Origin: Kitasatospora sp052076145
GTDB lineage: Bacteria; Actinomycetota; Actinomycetes; Streptomycetales; Streptomycetaceae
Reading direction: 5' to 3'
Length of the DNA stretch: 64,000 bases
Assembly: GCF_052076145.1 (NCBI RefSeq)
Contig: NZ_CP197246.1
Span: 5,766,001 to 5,830,000 of the forward strand
A model generated the notes under the pieces. It did not search any database and had not been told where the DNA came from. It was given only the letters and a program-made list of their open reading frames with translations. This document shows positions 9,252-16,689 of this stretch, one piece after another. A program made the translations under genes and the position numbers. The first letter of the stretch is position 1. The number at the start of each line of letters is the position of its first letter.

Positions 9252-10157
9252 ATGCCTGAAGCACCCGACCCCGTCGAGACGGTTTCGTGGCTGGAAAGCC
9301 ATGGATGGTCGCATTCGCGTGACATCGGCGAGCGCGCCCGCCAGATGATTGCCGAGCAAGTCGGCCGCTCGGCGGCTGAGGAAGAACAGACGGAGGGATC
9401 CAGTGCCGCTGGGACGGCGCTGCTCTTCCTTGCGCAGTTCGGCGGCCTCACTCTCCCGACAGCGTCGGGCAGCCACCTGCGGCTGGTCCCCGCCGCCCCG
9501 GCGAATGCCGAATCGGAGGCTGAGCTGGCCCACCTCCAGACGCAGTTGGGTAGGCCGCTGTTCCCGGTCGGAGCGGAGGTCGAAGGCCCGGGACGCCTGC
9601 TGGTGACGGCCGAGGGCTGGTTCTTTCGACTCGACGCCGATGGTGCCCGGTTCCTGGGCGAGAATCCGGTCGCGGCGTTGGGCTGGGTCCGCGAGGGAGG
9701 TGAACTTCCCAGCGTGACAGAGCTGTTGGCTCCGGTGACGGATTCGGATGCGGGCGACCTCGACACCCCGGGCGGAGAGGTCCCGCACACCGCGTCCTCC
9801 CTGATGGTCGACCAGACGATCTATACCCAGACCAATGCGCTCGGTGTGGGGGAGCCGGACCTGCATCCGGCGGTGCGGGAGTTCCTGGCAGCGTTGCCGC
9901 CGTACCAGCGCGAGCCGTTCGCACTGTGGTGTGCGGAGGCGAGTCTGGTCTCCGACGAGCTGCACCGCTTGGACGAGCGCCGAGCGGACGGGCGGGTGAC
10001 GACGCTGGAGGACGCACGTGCGCACTTCGCCGGCAGCCAGATCACCAGCATCGCGATTCGGCTGGACGACGAGGCGGAGCACGGCAAGCCGGTGGCTCCG
10101 TGCCGCTCGTGCGAGGCTCTGCTGACGGCGGTCGGAGTCGAGGTGATCGGAGAGTGA
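9252..10157 (+). CDS. SUKH-3 immunity protein fused to a YwqJ-like deaminase domain
   Basis: 301 residues from the ATG at 9252; a weak GAGAG lies 13 bp upstream. An in-frame extension to 9099 overlaps the toxin gene and crosses the hairpin, so I reject it. The N-terminal half (WLESHGW, RARQMI, FLAQFGGLTLP) looks like a SUKH-3 domain, the common immunity fold for bacterial nucleic-acid-targeting toxins. The C-terminal half has CAE at 227-229 and PCRSC at 283-287, the same zinc-ligand pattern as the deaminase tip of the upstream toxin. It overlaps the next gene by GTGA (10154-10157), so translation is coupled. Whether the deaminase half is active, a decoy or structural cannot be told from sequence. 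Confidence 0.75.
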   Translation: MPEAPDPVETVSWLESHGWSHSRDIGERARQMIAEQVGRSAAEEEQTEGSSAAGTALLFLAQFGGLTLPTASGSHLRLVPAAPANAESEAELAHLQTQLGRPLFPVGAEVEGPGRLLVTAEGWFFRLDADGARFLGENPVAALGWVREGGELPSVTELLAPVTDSDAGDLDTPGGEVPHTASSLMVDQTIYTQTNALGVGEPDLHPAVREFLAALPPYQREPFALWCAEASLVSDELHRLDERRADGRVTTLEDARAHFAGSQITSIAIRLDDEAEHGKPVAPCRSCEALLTAVGVEVIGE

Positions 10158-11131
10158 GCGAGACCCACCTCACCGAGGGACTGCGTGAGGCGCTGACCTC
10201 AGCCGGCTGGTCGCCAGAGAACCGGCCCGCCGCGCAGGACACCGATCTGCGGCTGCTGATGGCAGTCGTGGCGGCGAACGTCCAGGACGGGTTGCTGGAA
10301 CCATTCCCGGCGGCTCGCCGGATCCTGGACCAGTACGGTGGCCTGGCCATCCCGCCGGTAGGACCGGGAGTGGAGGTCGCGTCGAACGGGTGCGTGATCG
10401 ACACCGCGGTGGCCCGGTCCGGCCGGACCGCGCTGGTTGCGCTCGCCGAGCTGCTGGACAGTCCGGTGTTCCCGGTGGGCCGAGTTGGTAGTGACGTGCT
10501 GGCGATCGACGACCGGGGGCAGCTGTTCCGGCAGGGGCAGAGTGGTTGGTGGTACCTGGGCGCCACCGCCGAAGACGGTCTGGCCCGGTTGGTCGAGGGC
10601 TTCGCACCGGCCCGGGTAGATGCCGACGGACAGTGGACGGAGCCCGCTCCGCTGCCGCGCGAGATTCACCGAGGGACGTGGATCGACACCGGCCCGGCCA
10701 GCGAGCTGCTGGCTGCCGCGATGGCGGTGGCCGCTGAGGCGACCCGCCCGCTGCGCCGGCACGGGCTGCCGGCACTCGGTCGGCTGTATCTCACCGTTGA
10801 AGGGGAATCCGGCGGTCTTCCCTTGCTGTACCAGGAGTTCGAACTGGACAACGACCCGGAAGCGCGGATTGCCGAGATCGTCGACCGGACCTTCCTGCGG
10901 CCCGGCGCACAGCCGAGCCGGGTCACCGTCCGCCTGGGCCCCGCGCCTGAGGTGAACCACGGCTGGGATGGCCTGGTCATCGCCCGCACGGACCGCAGCA
11001 GGGAACTGGCGCTGCGCCACCGCACCCCCGCCGGACAACAGTCGCCCGACCCGACCGCCGCCACGGCGACCGTCGCCGCACTGACCGCACTCATCGCAAC
11101 TCACACCGCACCGCAGAAGGAGCCTGCATGA
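10154..11131 (+). CDS. SUKH-3 family immunity protein
   Basis: 325 residues from a GTG at 10154 that overlaps the preceding stop (GTGA). Residues ~5-130 repeat the SUKH-3 pattern of the preceding gene: SAGWSPENR, ARRILDQYGGLAIPP, SPVFPVG, ddrGQLF and WWYLGATAEDGLARL. Residues ~155-300 form a second alpha/beta region I cannot place (RGTWIDTGPASELL, VNHGWDGLVIARTDR). Its position in a coupled immunity cassette directly after a deaminase toxin supports a protective role. It overlaps the next gene by 4 bp (ATGA, 11128-11131). Confidence 0.75.
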   Translation: MSETHLTEGLREALTSAGWSPENRPAAQDTDLRLLMAVVAANVQDGLLEPFPAARRILDQYGGLAIPPVGPGVEVASNGCVIDTAVARSGRTALVALAELLDSPVFPVGRVGSDVLAIDDRGQLFRQGQSGWWYLGATAEDGLARLVEGFAPARVDADGQWTEPAPLPREIHRGTWIDTGPASELLAAAMAVAAEATRPLRRHGLPALGRLYLTVEGESGGLPLLYQEFELDNDPEARIAEIVDRTFLRPGAQPSRVTVRLGPAPEVNHGWDGLVIARTDRSRELALRHRTPAGQQSPDPTAATATVAALTALIATHTAPQKEPA

Positions 11132-11442
11132 TCACCCAGGAAGAGGCGGTCGCCAAGGCTCGGACATGGCTGAACGCCGGTGCTGCGGACGGGGCCGAAA
11201 GCGAGGTCAGGTTCCGGGAGTTCGAGCTCGGCTGGGTGGTCTGGGCAGCCCCTGCCCCGCTGGAGCGTGATCCGGTGACCGGCATGCGGCGGCCCCCGGC
11301 CACCGTCGGACAGGCATGCGGGGTGGTGGACCGGGAGACCGGCGAACTCAGCGCATGGCCGTCCGTCCCGGTGGATACCGTCATCGCCAGCTACCGCCAG
11401 CGTCGCGCCGCCGCCAGCCCCGACGCGCCCCAAGCCGGGTAG
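11128..11442 (+). CDS. YrhB/Imm35-like immunity protein
   Basis: 104 residues from the ATG at 11128, overlapping the preceding gene by ATGA. The protein begins ITQEEAVAKARTWL, then has a WVVWAAP strand, a GQACGVVDRETGEL hairpin and a WPSVPVDTVIASYR tail. This is the usual pattern of YrhB-domain (immunity protein 35) proteins, which accompany papain-like and other polymorphic toxins. It is the last gene of the cassette. The convergent MscS gene follows after 96 bp in which I see no clear terminator. Confidence 0.7.
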   Translation: MITQEEAVAKARTWLNAGAADGAESEVRFREFELGWVVWAAPAPLERDPVTGMRRPPATVGQACGVVDRETGELSAWPSVPVDTVIASYRQRRAAASPDAPQAG

Positions 11443-11538
11443 CGCGAACACCGGGATCGAGGCACTGTACGAGCCCGACCAGACCTGTGGGCAGGCACGG
11501 TAGGCCTCCTGGGGGCGCGGTTCCGGGGGTTTGACCCG

Positions 11539-12600
11539 TCAGTCACTCTCTCCCGTGCGGATGCGGGGGAGGGCGGACGGGTGGGTGTCGCGGAGGTAGG
11601 CGACGAGGTGTTCGCGGACGTCGAAGCGTAGGGCTGCTGCGTCGTCCGGGGTCCGGGCCGTCATGGCGGCCCGGACCAGCAGGGTGGTGGGGGTGGTGTC
11701 GGTGACCTGGAGGGACCACTCTGCGCCGTCCCAGTGGGGGTTCTCGCGCAGGTAGGTGAGGAGGGCCGCCCGGAGGGCTTCGACCGGGGTGGTGTGGTCG
11801 AGGTGGAGGAGGACCCAGGCGAGGAGGCCCGGGTCCTTGCGGGTCCAGTTCTCGAAGGGTTTGTTGACGAAGTAGGAGACGGGGACGATCAGGCGGCGGT
11901 AGTCCCAGAGGCGGACGACGAGGTAGGAGAGGGTGATCTCCTCGACGGTGCCCTGCTGGCCGTCGACCACGACGGTGTCGCCGATCCGGACGGTGTCGCC
12001 GAAGGCGATCTGGAGCCCGGCGAAGAAGTTGCCCAGGGCTGACTGCGCGGCGATGCCCGCGACGATGCCGAGGATGCCGGCGGAGGCGAGCAGGCTCGCG
12101 CCGATCGTCCGCATGGCCGCGAAGGTCAGCAGCATGACGGCGCCCGTGACGACGACGATCACCGCGCTGACGACGCGTCGGAGCATGCTGGTCTGGGTGT
12201 GTACGCGCTGCAGCCGCGCGGGGTCGTCGGAGAGCGTCTCGTACCGGCTGAGGAAGGCCTCCAGGCCGGCCGCGACCACCCGGACGGTCAGCCAGCCGAG
12301 GCCGGCGATCAGGACCAGCAGCAGGACGTGCCGCAGGTCGTCGCCCTGGATGTCGAGGAGCTTCTCCAGCGGGCGCGAGCCGAGCAGCAGCAGCGCGGCG
12401 ATCACCAGTTGGAGCGGGACGCGGCAACGCCGCAGCAGCGGCCAGACCAGCGCGCCGGGCTGACGGGCCGCCACCCGTTGCAGGGTCTGGTCGACGGCCC
12501 AGCCGAGGGCGAGGGTCGCCGCGACGATGGCGAGCAGGGTGACGAGCGGCCAGAGCACGGGGCACCTCGACGGGATCGACTCCGGGGTGTTTCGCACCAT
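11539..12600 (-). CDS. Mechanosensitive ion channel family protein (MscS-like)
   Basis: 353 residues. Two to three transmembrane helices lie within residues 15-130. The pore helix and MscS core follow (ASLLASAGILGIVAGIAAQSALGNFFAGLQIAF), then a beta domain (GDTVVVDGQQGTVEEITLSYLVVRLWDYRRLIVP). These are classic MscS features for release of solutes on hypo-osmotic shock at the inner membrane. I use the ATG at 12600, although a GTG before the first membrane helix is possible. It is on the same strand as the MBL and TetR genes upstream, 51 bp from the MBL stop, so it may be the last gene of that operon. Confidence 0.85.
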   Translation of the reverse strand: MVRNTPESIPSRCPVLWPLVTLLAIVAATLALGWAVDQTLQRVAARQPGALVWPLLRRCRVPLQLVIAALLLLGSRPLEKLLDIQGDDLRHVLLLVLIAGLGWLTVRVVAAGLEAFLSRYETLSDDPARLQRVHTQTSMLRRVVSAVIVVVTGAVMLLTFAAMRTIGASLLASAGILGIVAGIAAQSALGNFFAGLQIAFGDTVRIGDTVVVDGQQGTVEEITLSYLVVRLWDYRRLIVPVSYFVNKPFENWTRKDPGLLAWVLLHLDHTTPVEALRAALLTYLRENPHWDGAEWSLQVTDTTPTTLLVRAAMTARTPDDAAALRFDVREHLVAYLRDTHPSALPRIRTGESD

Positions 12601-12651
12601 ACCGTGACGAAACGCCGGATCCGGGGAGCCCCGAGGCGACCGGCCAGGGCC

Positions 12652-13374
12652 CTACAGCCAGTCGGCGTCCGGGGTGGCGGCCCGCAGCACGGCGCCCGCG
12701 CCGGAGAGCACCGGCTCGCCGTGCGCCACGCACAGCACCTCGGGCTCCAGCGCGGCCAGCCGCCGGAAGGAGGCCAGCGCCTCCACCCGGTCCATGTTGA
12801 ACGGGCCGAGCAGGGCCCGCCCGCCCGCTGTCGCGATGACGTCGCCGGGGAAGAGCACGCCGCTCTCCGGCAGGTGGAGGGCGATGTCGCCGGAGGTGTG
12901 GCCGGGCACGTAGAGGACGTGGACGGGCTCGCCCCAGCCGTCCAGGGTGTCGCCGTCGTACAGCTCGACGTCCACCGGCAGGTGCCGCAGGGGCGGCAGG
13001 CTCGTCGCGCCGAGGTCCGCCAGGACCTGCTGGTGGAGGGCGTACTCCGCGGGGGTGTACGTCGTCGGTGGGATCTGTGGCACCTCCCCCCGGATCACCG
13101 CCGCATCCACGGCCCCGGCCAGCACGCGGGCGCCCGTCGCCTCGACGAGATCGGCCGCCGAGCCCATGTGGTCGAAGTGGGAGTGCGTCAGCACGATCTG
13201 CCGTACGTCCTCCGGCCGCCCGCCGAGCTGGGCCAGCGCCGCGAGGACGGCGGGGGCGGACCCGGGCACGCTGGTGTCGATCACGGCGAAGCCGTCCAGC
13301 AGCCGGACGAAGTGCACGTGTCCGACCGGGAGGGGCAGCTGCCAGACGGTGGCGGTCACCTGGATGAGGTCCAT
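12652..13374 (-). CDS. MBL-fold metallo-hydrolase
   Basis: 240 residues. The metallo-beta-lactamase motif HSHFDH is at 64-69, with further metal ligands H159 (PGHTSGD), D178 (FPGDV) and a C-terminal His in CVAHGEP. This fits a generic glyoxalase-II or lactonase-like hydrolase with two zinc sites; the substrate is unknown. The start lies 32 bp after the stop of the TetR gene on the same strand, so the pair is probably an operon under the TetR operators at 14074-14121. Confidence 0.85.
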   Translation of the reverse strand: MDLIQVTATVWQLPLPVGHVHFVRLLDGFAVIDTSVPGSAPAVLAALAQLGGRPEDVRQIVLTHSHFDHMGSAADLVEATGARVLAGAVDAAVIRGEVPQIPPTTYTPAEYALHQQVLADLGATSLPPLRHLPVDVELYDGDTLDGWGEPVHVLYVPGHTSGDIALHLPESGVLFPGDVIATAGGRALLGPFNMDRVEALASFRRLAALEPEVLCVAHGEPVLSGAGAVLRAATPDADWL

Positions 13375-13406
13375 GATGCCGACAGTAGCCGGAACCTGAT
13401 GATCAG

Positions 13407-14042
13407 TCAGCTGTTTTCCACCGCAGGCGAATCGGCCGCGAACCCCGCGATCAGGGCGTCGACGGCGAAGTGGAAGCGGGTGGTGTCGTCGGTGCCGGCG
13501 CCGGTGCGGACGGCTTCGGCGAGCAGCGGGTGGCGGTCGGGGTCGAAGGGGGCGGGGGAGTGGCCCGGCTCGATGCCGACCTCGGCCGTGGTGTGGCCGA
13601 TGACCAGCAGGGTGAGGGTGTTGAGGGCGTCCAGGGCGCGGCCGAGGGGGAAGCCGGCCGCGGTGAGGATGCCGAGGTGGTGCTCGACGGCGTCCAGGGT
13701 GGCCGGGGTCGCGGCCGGGCGGCTTAGCACCAGCGGGAGGATGCCGGGGTGGCGCAGCAGCGCGGCCCGCAGGGAGTGCGCGTACGCGCGGAGCCCGTCG
13801 TGCCAGGGCCCGGGGGAGGGTGCGGCGGCGGGGGTGAGGGCGCGTTCGACCAGCCCGTCGAGGAGGGCGTCCTTGTTGGGCACGTAGTGGTACAGCGTCA
13901 TGGCCTCGACGCCCAGCTCGGCGCCGAGCCGCCGCATCGACAGAGCGCGCAGGCCCTCGCGGTCGGTCAGGGCGAGGGCGGCGTCGAGCACTTGGCTGCG
14001 GGAGAGTCCGGCGCGTTCGCCCCGGGTGCGCTTCTCGGCCAT
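13407..14042 (-). CDS. TetR/AcrR family transcriptional regulator
   Basis: 211 residues. The N-terminal helix-turn-helix is clear (LSRSQVLDAALALTDREG, then LGAELGVEAMTLYHYV). The C-terminal half resembles the TetR_C tetracycline-repressor ligand domain, with conserved spacing around PLGRALDALNTLTLLVIG. Its start faces the SnoaL-like gene across 111 bp containing two copies of a palindrome. That arrangement is typical of an autorepressing TetR that also controls the divergent gene. The inducer cannot be inferred. Confidence 0.9.
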   Translation of the reverse strand: MAEKRTRGERAGLSRSQVLDAALALTDREGLRALSMRRLGAELGVEAMTLYHYVPNKDALLDGLVERALTPAAAPSPGPWHDGLRAYAHSLRAALLRHPGILPLVLSRPAATPATLDAVEHHLGILTAAGFPLGRALDALNTLTLLVIGHTTAEVGIEPGHSPAPFDPDRHPLLAEAVRTGAGTDDTTRFHFAVDALIAGFAADSPAVENS

Positions 14043-14073
14043 CGGAGGGCCCTTCTGGCGGCGGGTTGATTTT

Positions 14074-14086
14074 CTTACGTCGTAAG
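14074..14086. promoter_or_regulatory. TetR operator copy 1
   Basis: CTTACGTCGTAAG, a perfect 6+1+6 palindrome 32 bp upstream of the tetR start. A near-identical copy lies at 14109-14121. The centre-to-centre distance is 35 bp. Two copies in the divergent control region are best explained as binding sites for the adjacent TetR protein. Confidence 0.8.
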
Positions 14087-14108
14087 TCTACCTTGGACCC
14101 AAGAGATT

Positions 14109-14121
14109 CTTACGGCGTAAG
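14109..14121. promoter_or_regulatory. TetR operator copy 2
   Basis: CTTACGGCGTAAG, the second copy, 33 bp before the ATG of the SnoaL-like gene. It differs from copy 1 only at the centre (T to G), so the half-site CTTACG/CGTAAG is conserved. It probably overlaps the promoter of the rightward gene. A TTGGAC hexamer at 14093-14098 lies between the two copies. Confidence 0.8.
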
Positions 14122-14153
14122 ACAAGAAGACGAGACGGACAAGGGGTGGGGTC

Positions 14154-14582
14154 ATGGGCATCGAGGTCAACAAGCGGGCCATCGGTGGATTCGTCACGGC
14201 GATCAACGAGCGCAGGATCGAGGACTTCCCGGCGTACCTCCACCTGGACGTGATCGACCACAACAAGATCATCTTTGGCGAGGAGGACGCCCCGGGCGCG
14301 GCGTTCGAGGGCTTCCGTCAGCAGCTGGCGGCCTTCGGCGAGTTCGAGGTCGTCATCGACGGGCTGGTCGCCGAGGACGACGAGGTCGTCGCCAGGCTCA
14401 CCGTCAGCGGGTCGCAGACCGCCCCCCACCCCCGCAGCGCCGAGCCGACCCGGCGGGCGTTCAGCGTGGAGCAGATCTGGGTCTTCACCGTCCGGGACGG
14501 CAAGGTCGCCGAGATCCGCGCGGTCGCCGACCGCCTCGGCATGTTCCTCCAGCTCGGCTGGGACTGGCCGACCGAGGACTGA
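14154..14582 (+). CDS. SnoaL-like / ester cyclase family protein
   Basis: 142 residues from the ATG at 14154, preceded by AAGGGGTGGGG. The cone-shaped alpha+beta fold of the SnoaL/NTF2 superfamily is suggested by the helix RAIGGFVTAINERRIEDF, then YLHLDVIDHN, FRQQLAAFGEFEVVIDGLVAEDDEVVARLTVSG and the terminal IWVFTVRDGKVAEIRAVADRLGMFLQLG. Members include polyketide cyclases and uncharacterised ester cyclases, so no substrate is assigned. It is divergent from tetR and probably the main target of the twin operators. Confidence 0.8.
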   Translation: MGIEVNKRAIGGFVTAINERRIEDFPAYLHLDVIDHNKIIFGEEDAPGAAFEGFRQQLAAFGEFEVVIDGLVAEDDEVVARLTVSGSQTAPHPRSAEPTRRAFSVEQIWVFTVRDGKVAEIRAVADRLGMFLQLGWDWPTED

Positions 14583-14626
14583 CACCTGACCCGGCGGGAG
14601 TGGCCGAGGCGGTCGGTGGGGGAGGG

Positions 14627-15001
14627 TCAGCCGCGCTCGGCGGCGCTGCGCTCCACGCAGAACTCGTTGCCGTCGATGTCGGCCATCACGACCCAACCGC
14701 TGCCGTCGGGCCGCCGCTGGTCGTCGACCTGGGTCGCGCCGAGGGCGAGCAGGCGGTCGACCTCCTCGTCGCGGGTGCGGTCCTGGGGCTGGAGGTCGAA
14801 GTGGACGCGGTTCTTGACGGTCTTCGCGTCGGGGCCGGTGATGAAGAGCAGCTGGACGCCGTTGGCGGTGCTCAGCAGTGCCATCGGATCGCCGGGGAAG
14901 TCGTCGTCGGCAAGGGAGCCTTCGAGCACCTGGGCCCAGAAGGTGCCGAGCGTGTAAGCGTCGGTGCAGTCGATGGTGACGTGTCGTACGAGAGATGCCA
15001 T
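14627..15001 (-). CDS. VOC family protein (glyoxalase/bleomycin-resistance fold)
   Basis: 124 residues from the ATG at 15001. The frame stays open far upstream but loses recognisable homology there. The protein has the paired beta-alpha-beta-beta-beta modules of the vicinal oxygen chelate fold: HVTIDCTDAYTLGTFWAQVLEG, RVHFDLQPQDR, RLLALGATQVDD and WVVMADIDGNEFCVE. The His of HVTID, the His of RVHFD and the Glu of EFCVE are plausible metal ligands. Function is unknown; it converges with the SnoaL-like gene. Confidence 0.8.
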   Translation of the reverse strand: MASLVRHVTIDCTDAYTLGTFWAQVLEGSLADDDFPGDPMALLSTANGVQLLFITGPDAKTVKNRVHFDLQPQDRTRDEEVDRLLALGATQVDDQRRPDGSGWVVMADIDGNEFCVERSAAERG

Positions 15002-15242
15002 GGCGCCACTATCGCTGGTGGGCCGGGTCGTCGGCCAGGGGTTTGCGAGGCTGCCCGGGTGGGCCGGATGCCGTGCCCGGGTGGGCACAGTCGGCGGGGC
15101 CGCCGGCGAGCGGGCCGGGCCGGTGACCAGGTGCGGTACGGGGAGTGGCCGGGGCGGCTCCGCTGCGCTGTCTGCCGTGGGTGGTGCGCCCGTGGTACTC
15201 GTGGTGGTTCCGTGCCGGGCCGTCAGGTCGCGGTGGGCCCAC

Positions 15243-15258
15243 CAGGTGAGGGGACCTG
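15243..15258 (+). promoter_or_regulatory. Small hairpin with the ribosome-binding site in its loop
   Basis: CAGGT (15243-15247) pairs with ACCTG (15254-15258), and the loop GAGGGG is the likely ribosome-binding site of the gene starting at 15263. The short stem could modulate access to the site. It may equally be chance in GC-rich DNA. The remainder of 15002-15242, between divergent genes, shows no other signal I can support. Confidence 0.3.
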
Positions 15259-15262
15259 ACAG

Positions 15263-16612
15263 ATGCACAGGAAGAAGAAGCTCGGAAAGCTGTGGATCGG
15301 AGGCGCGGCGCTCGTCTGCCTGAGTGTCTGCGCGGTCGCGATCGGCACCGAGGCGTCCGGCACGGTGACCTCCGGCACCCTGGCCCGGGGCATCGACCCC
15401 GGAGGCACTGCGGTCGTCCCGCCCGTCACGGCGCCTACTCCCACCGCCAGCCCCACCAAGCCGGCCGCCGCCGGCCCGATGCGGCTCAGCAGCCCCGACG
15501 GCCCGGTCACGGCCGACGAGATCGCCTCCTTCCGCAGTTACGTCCAGACCCTCACCCCGGCCGCCGACAACATCGGCAACGACTGGGCCCAGGGCCACAG
15601 CGGCGAGGAGACCAAGGCGATGGGCCTGGTCTACGAGATCTCCCACGACCGCCCGGTGCTGGACCGGATGATCGGCTACTGCGACACCGTGCTCTCCGAG
15701 CGCAACGACCTCGCACCGGCCCCCGTCGGGCAGCACGTGCTCTGGACCGGCAAGATCGACCCGGCCTGGCCGAACGACGTCACCACCAAGCCGATCGGCA
15801 CCGGCGGCGAACAGGGCGACCCGGTCGGCCACCTGGCGAACTGCGCCCGGCTGATCCTCCAGACCCCGGCGCTGTGGAAGACAGCCGTCACCGGCGGCGA
15901 CCCGCACCGGTACGGCGCGACCTACCTCGACCGGGCCAAGCGGTACGTCGCCGAGGCCGACACCGCCGTCGACAAGCACATCCTGGCCCGGCTGCTCGAC
16001 GTCTCCCGGAGCAACCGTCAGTACTTCGCGGCCGGTTCGCCGTACAAGGGCGGCCAGCCGGTGCCGTGGAACCAGCAGATGATGTTCGACTACGCCTTCC
16101 AGAACCTGGCGGTCGCGCACGAGCTGCTCGGCGACAACCCGGCGAAGGTCAAGCGCTACGACCAGCTGGTGCAGGCCAGCGTGGACTGGTTCTTCGGGAC
16201 GGTGCGCAAGTACACCGACCCGAAGGGCAAGCCCGCCTACGACTGGGCGTACGCGCCGCTGGAGGGCGGCAAGGAGGACAACGACCACGGCAGCCTGGAC
16301 AGCGCGGGCCTCTACCGCGCGTACCTGAGCGGCCGGTACGGCATCACCCCGGCCATGCTCGCCCCGCTCGCGAACACCCTCGCCGACGTGATGACCAAGG
16401 GCTCCGGCCACTACGCGGGACGCGTCGACGGCACCGACGGCTCGGGCAACAGCGCGCCCACCACGTACGTGCGCAGCGGCTGGCTGCTGACCTCCGAGTT
16501 CCGCCCCGACGTCTACCACCCGTGGGTGGCCGTGGACATCCCGGGCGGGACGACGACGGCCGTGGACCGCTTCTCCCGCGCGCTGCTGGTGAAGAGTCAC
16601 CGAGCCAAGTAG
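15263..16612 (+). CDS. Secreted or membrane-anchored alpha-helical protein of unknown function
   Basis: 449 residues from the ATG at 15263, with GAGGGG just upstream. MHRKKKLGKLW followed by a hydrophobic stretch (residues 12-28) is a signal peptide or signal anchor. A Pro/Thr/Ala linker (50-75) leads to a ~370-residue helical domain containing WAQGHSGEETKAMGLVYEI, WTGKIDPAWPNDV, NQQMMFDYAFQNLAVAHELLG, YDWAYAPLEGGKEDNDHGSLDSAGLYRAYL and a WVAVDIPGG end. The regularly spaced helix pairs suggest an alpha/alpha-toroid, as in some polysaccharide lyases or glycosidases, but I recognise no catalytic signature. Confidence 0.7.
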   Translation: MHRKKKLGKLWIGGAALVCLSVCAVAIGTEASGTVTSGTLARGIDPGGTAVVPPVTAPTPTASPTKPAAAGPMRLSSPDGPVTADEIASFRSYVQTLTPAADNIGNDWAQGHSGEETKAMGLVYEISHDRPVLDRMIGYCDTVLSERNDLAPAPVGQHVLWTGKIDPAWPNDVTTKPIGTGGEQGDPVGHLANCARLILQTPALWKTAVTGGDPHRYGATYLDRAKRYVAEADTAVDKHILARLLDVSRSNRQYFAAGSPYKGGQPVPWNQQMMFDYAFQNLAVAHELLGDNPAKVKRYDQLVQASVDWFFGTVRKYTDPKGKPAYDWAYAPLEGGKEDNDHGSLDSAGLYRAYLSGRYGITPAMLAPLANTLADVMTKGSGHYAGRVDGTDGSGNSAPTTYVRSGWLLTSEFRPDVYHPWVAVDIPGGTTTAVDRFSRALLVKSHRAK

Positions 16613-16675
16613 TCACCGAGGCAAGCAGCCGCAGTACCAACGAGCTGCTTACCGGTCTCCTACCCGGCGGCCCGA

Positions 16676-16681
16676 TAGGGT
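16676..16681 (+). promoter_or_regulatory. Candidate -10 element (TAGGGT) for a near-leaderless transcript
   Basis: TAGGGT ends 8 bp before the ATG at 16690. This fits the TANNNT -10 consensus with transcription starting at or next to the start codon, a common arrangement in Streptomyces. No ribosome-binding site is visible before this ATG, which supports the idea. A -35 element is not clear. Confidence 0.4.
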
Positions 16682-16689
16682 CGGTGACC

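Noticed and set aside
12199..13887. A 562-codon plus-strand open frame across MscS, MBL and TetR genes
   Set aside because: Runs antisense through three well-supported genes; no homology pattern.
15002..16600. Upstream extension of the VOC gene to a 657-residue protein
   Set aside because: Antisense to the secreted-protein gene; VOC homology begins only at the ATG at 15001.
15292..16689. Upstream extension of the hydrolase-ABC fusion to 15292
   Set aside because: It overlaps the secreted-protein gene in another frame and is Arg/Pro-rich; the ATG at 16690 begins a clear signal anchor just after a -10-like box.
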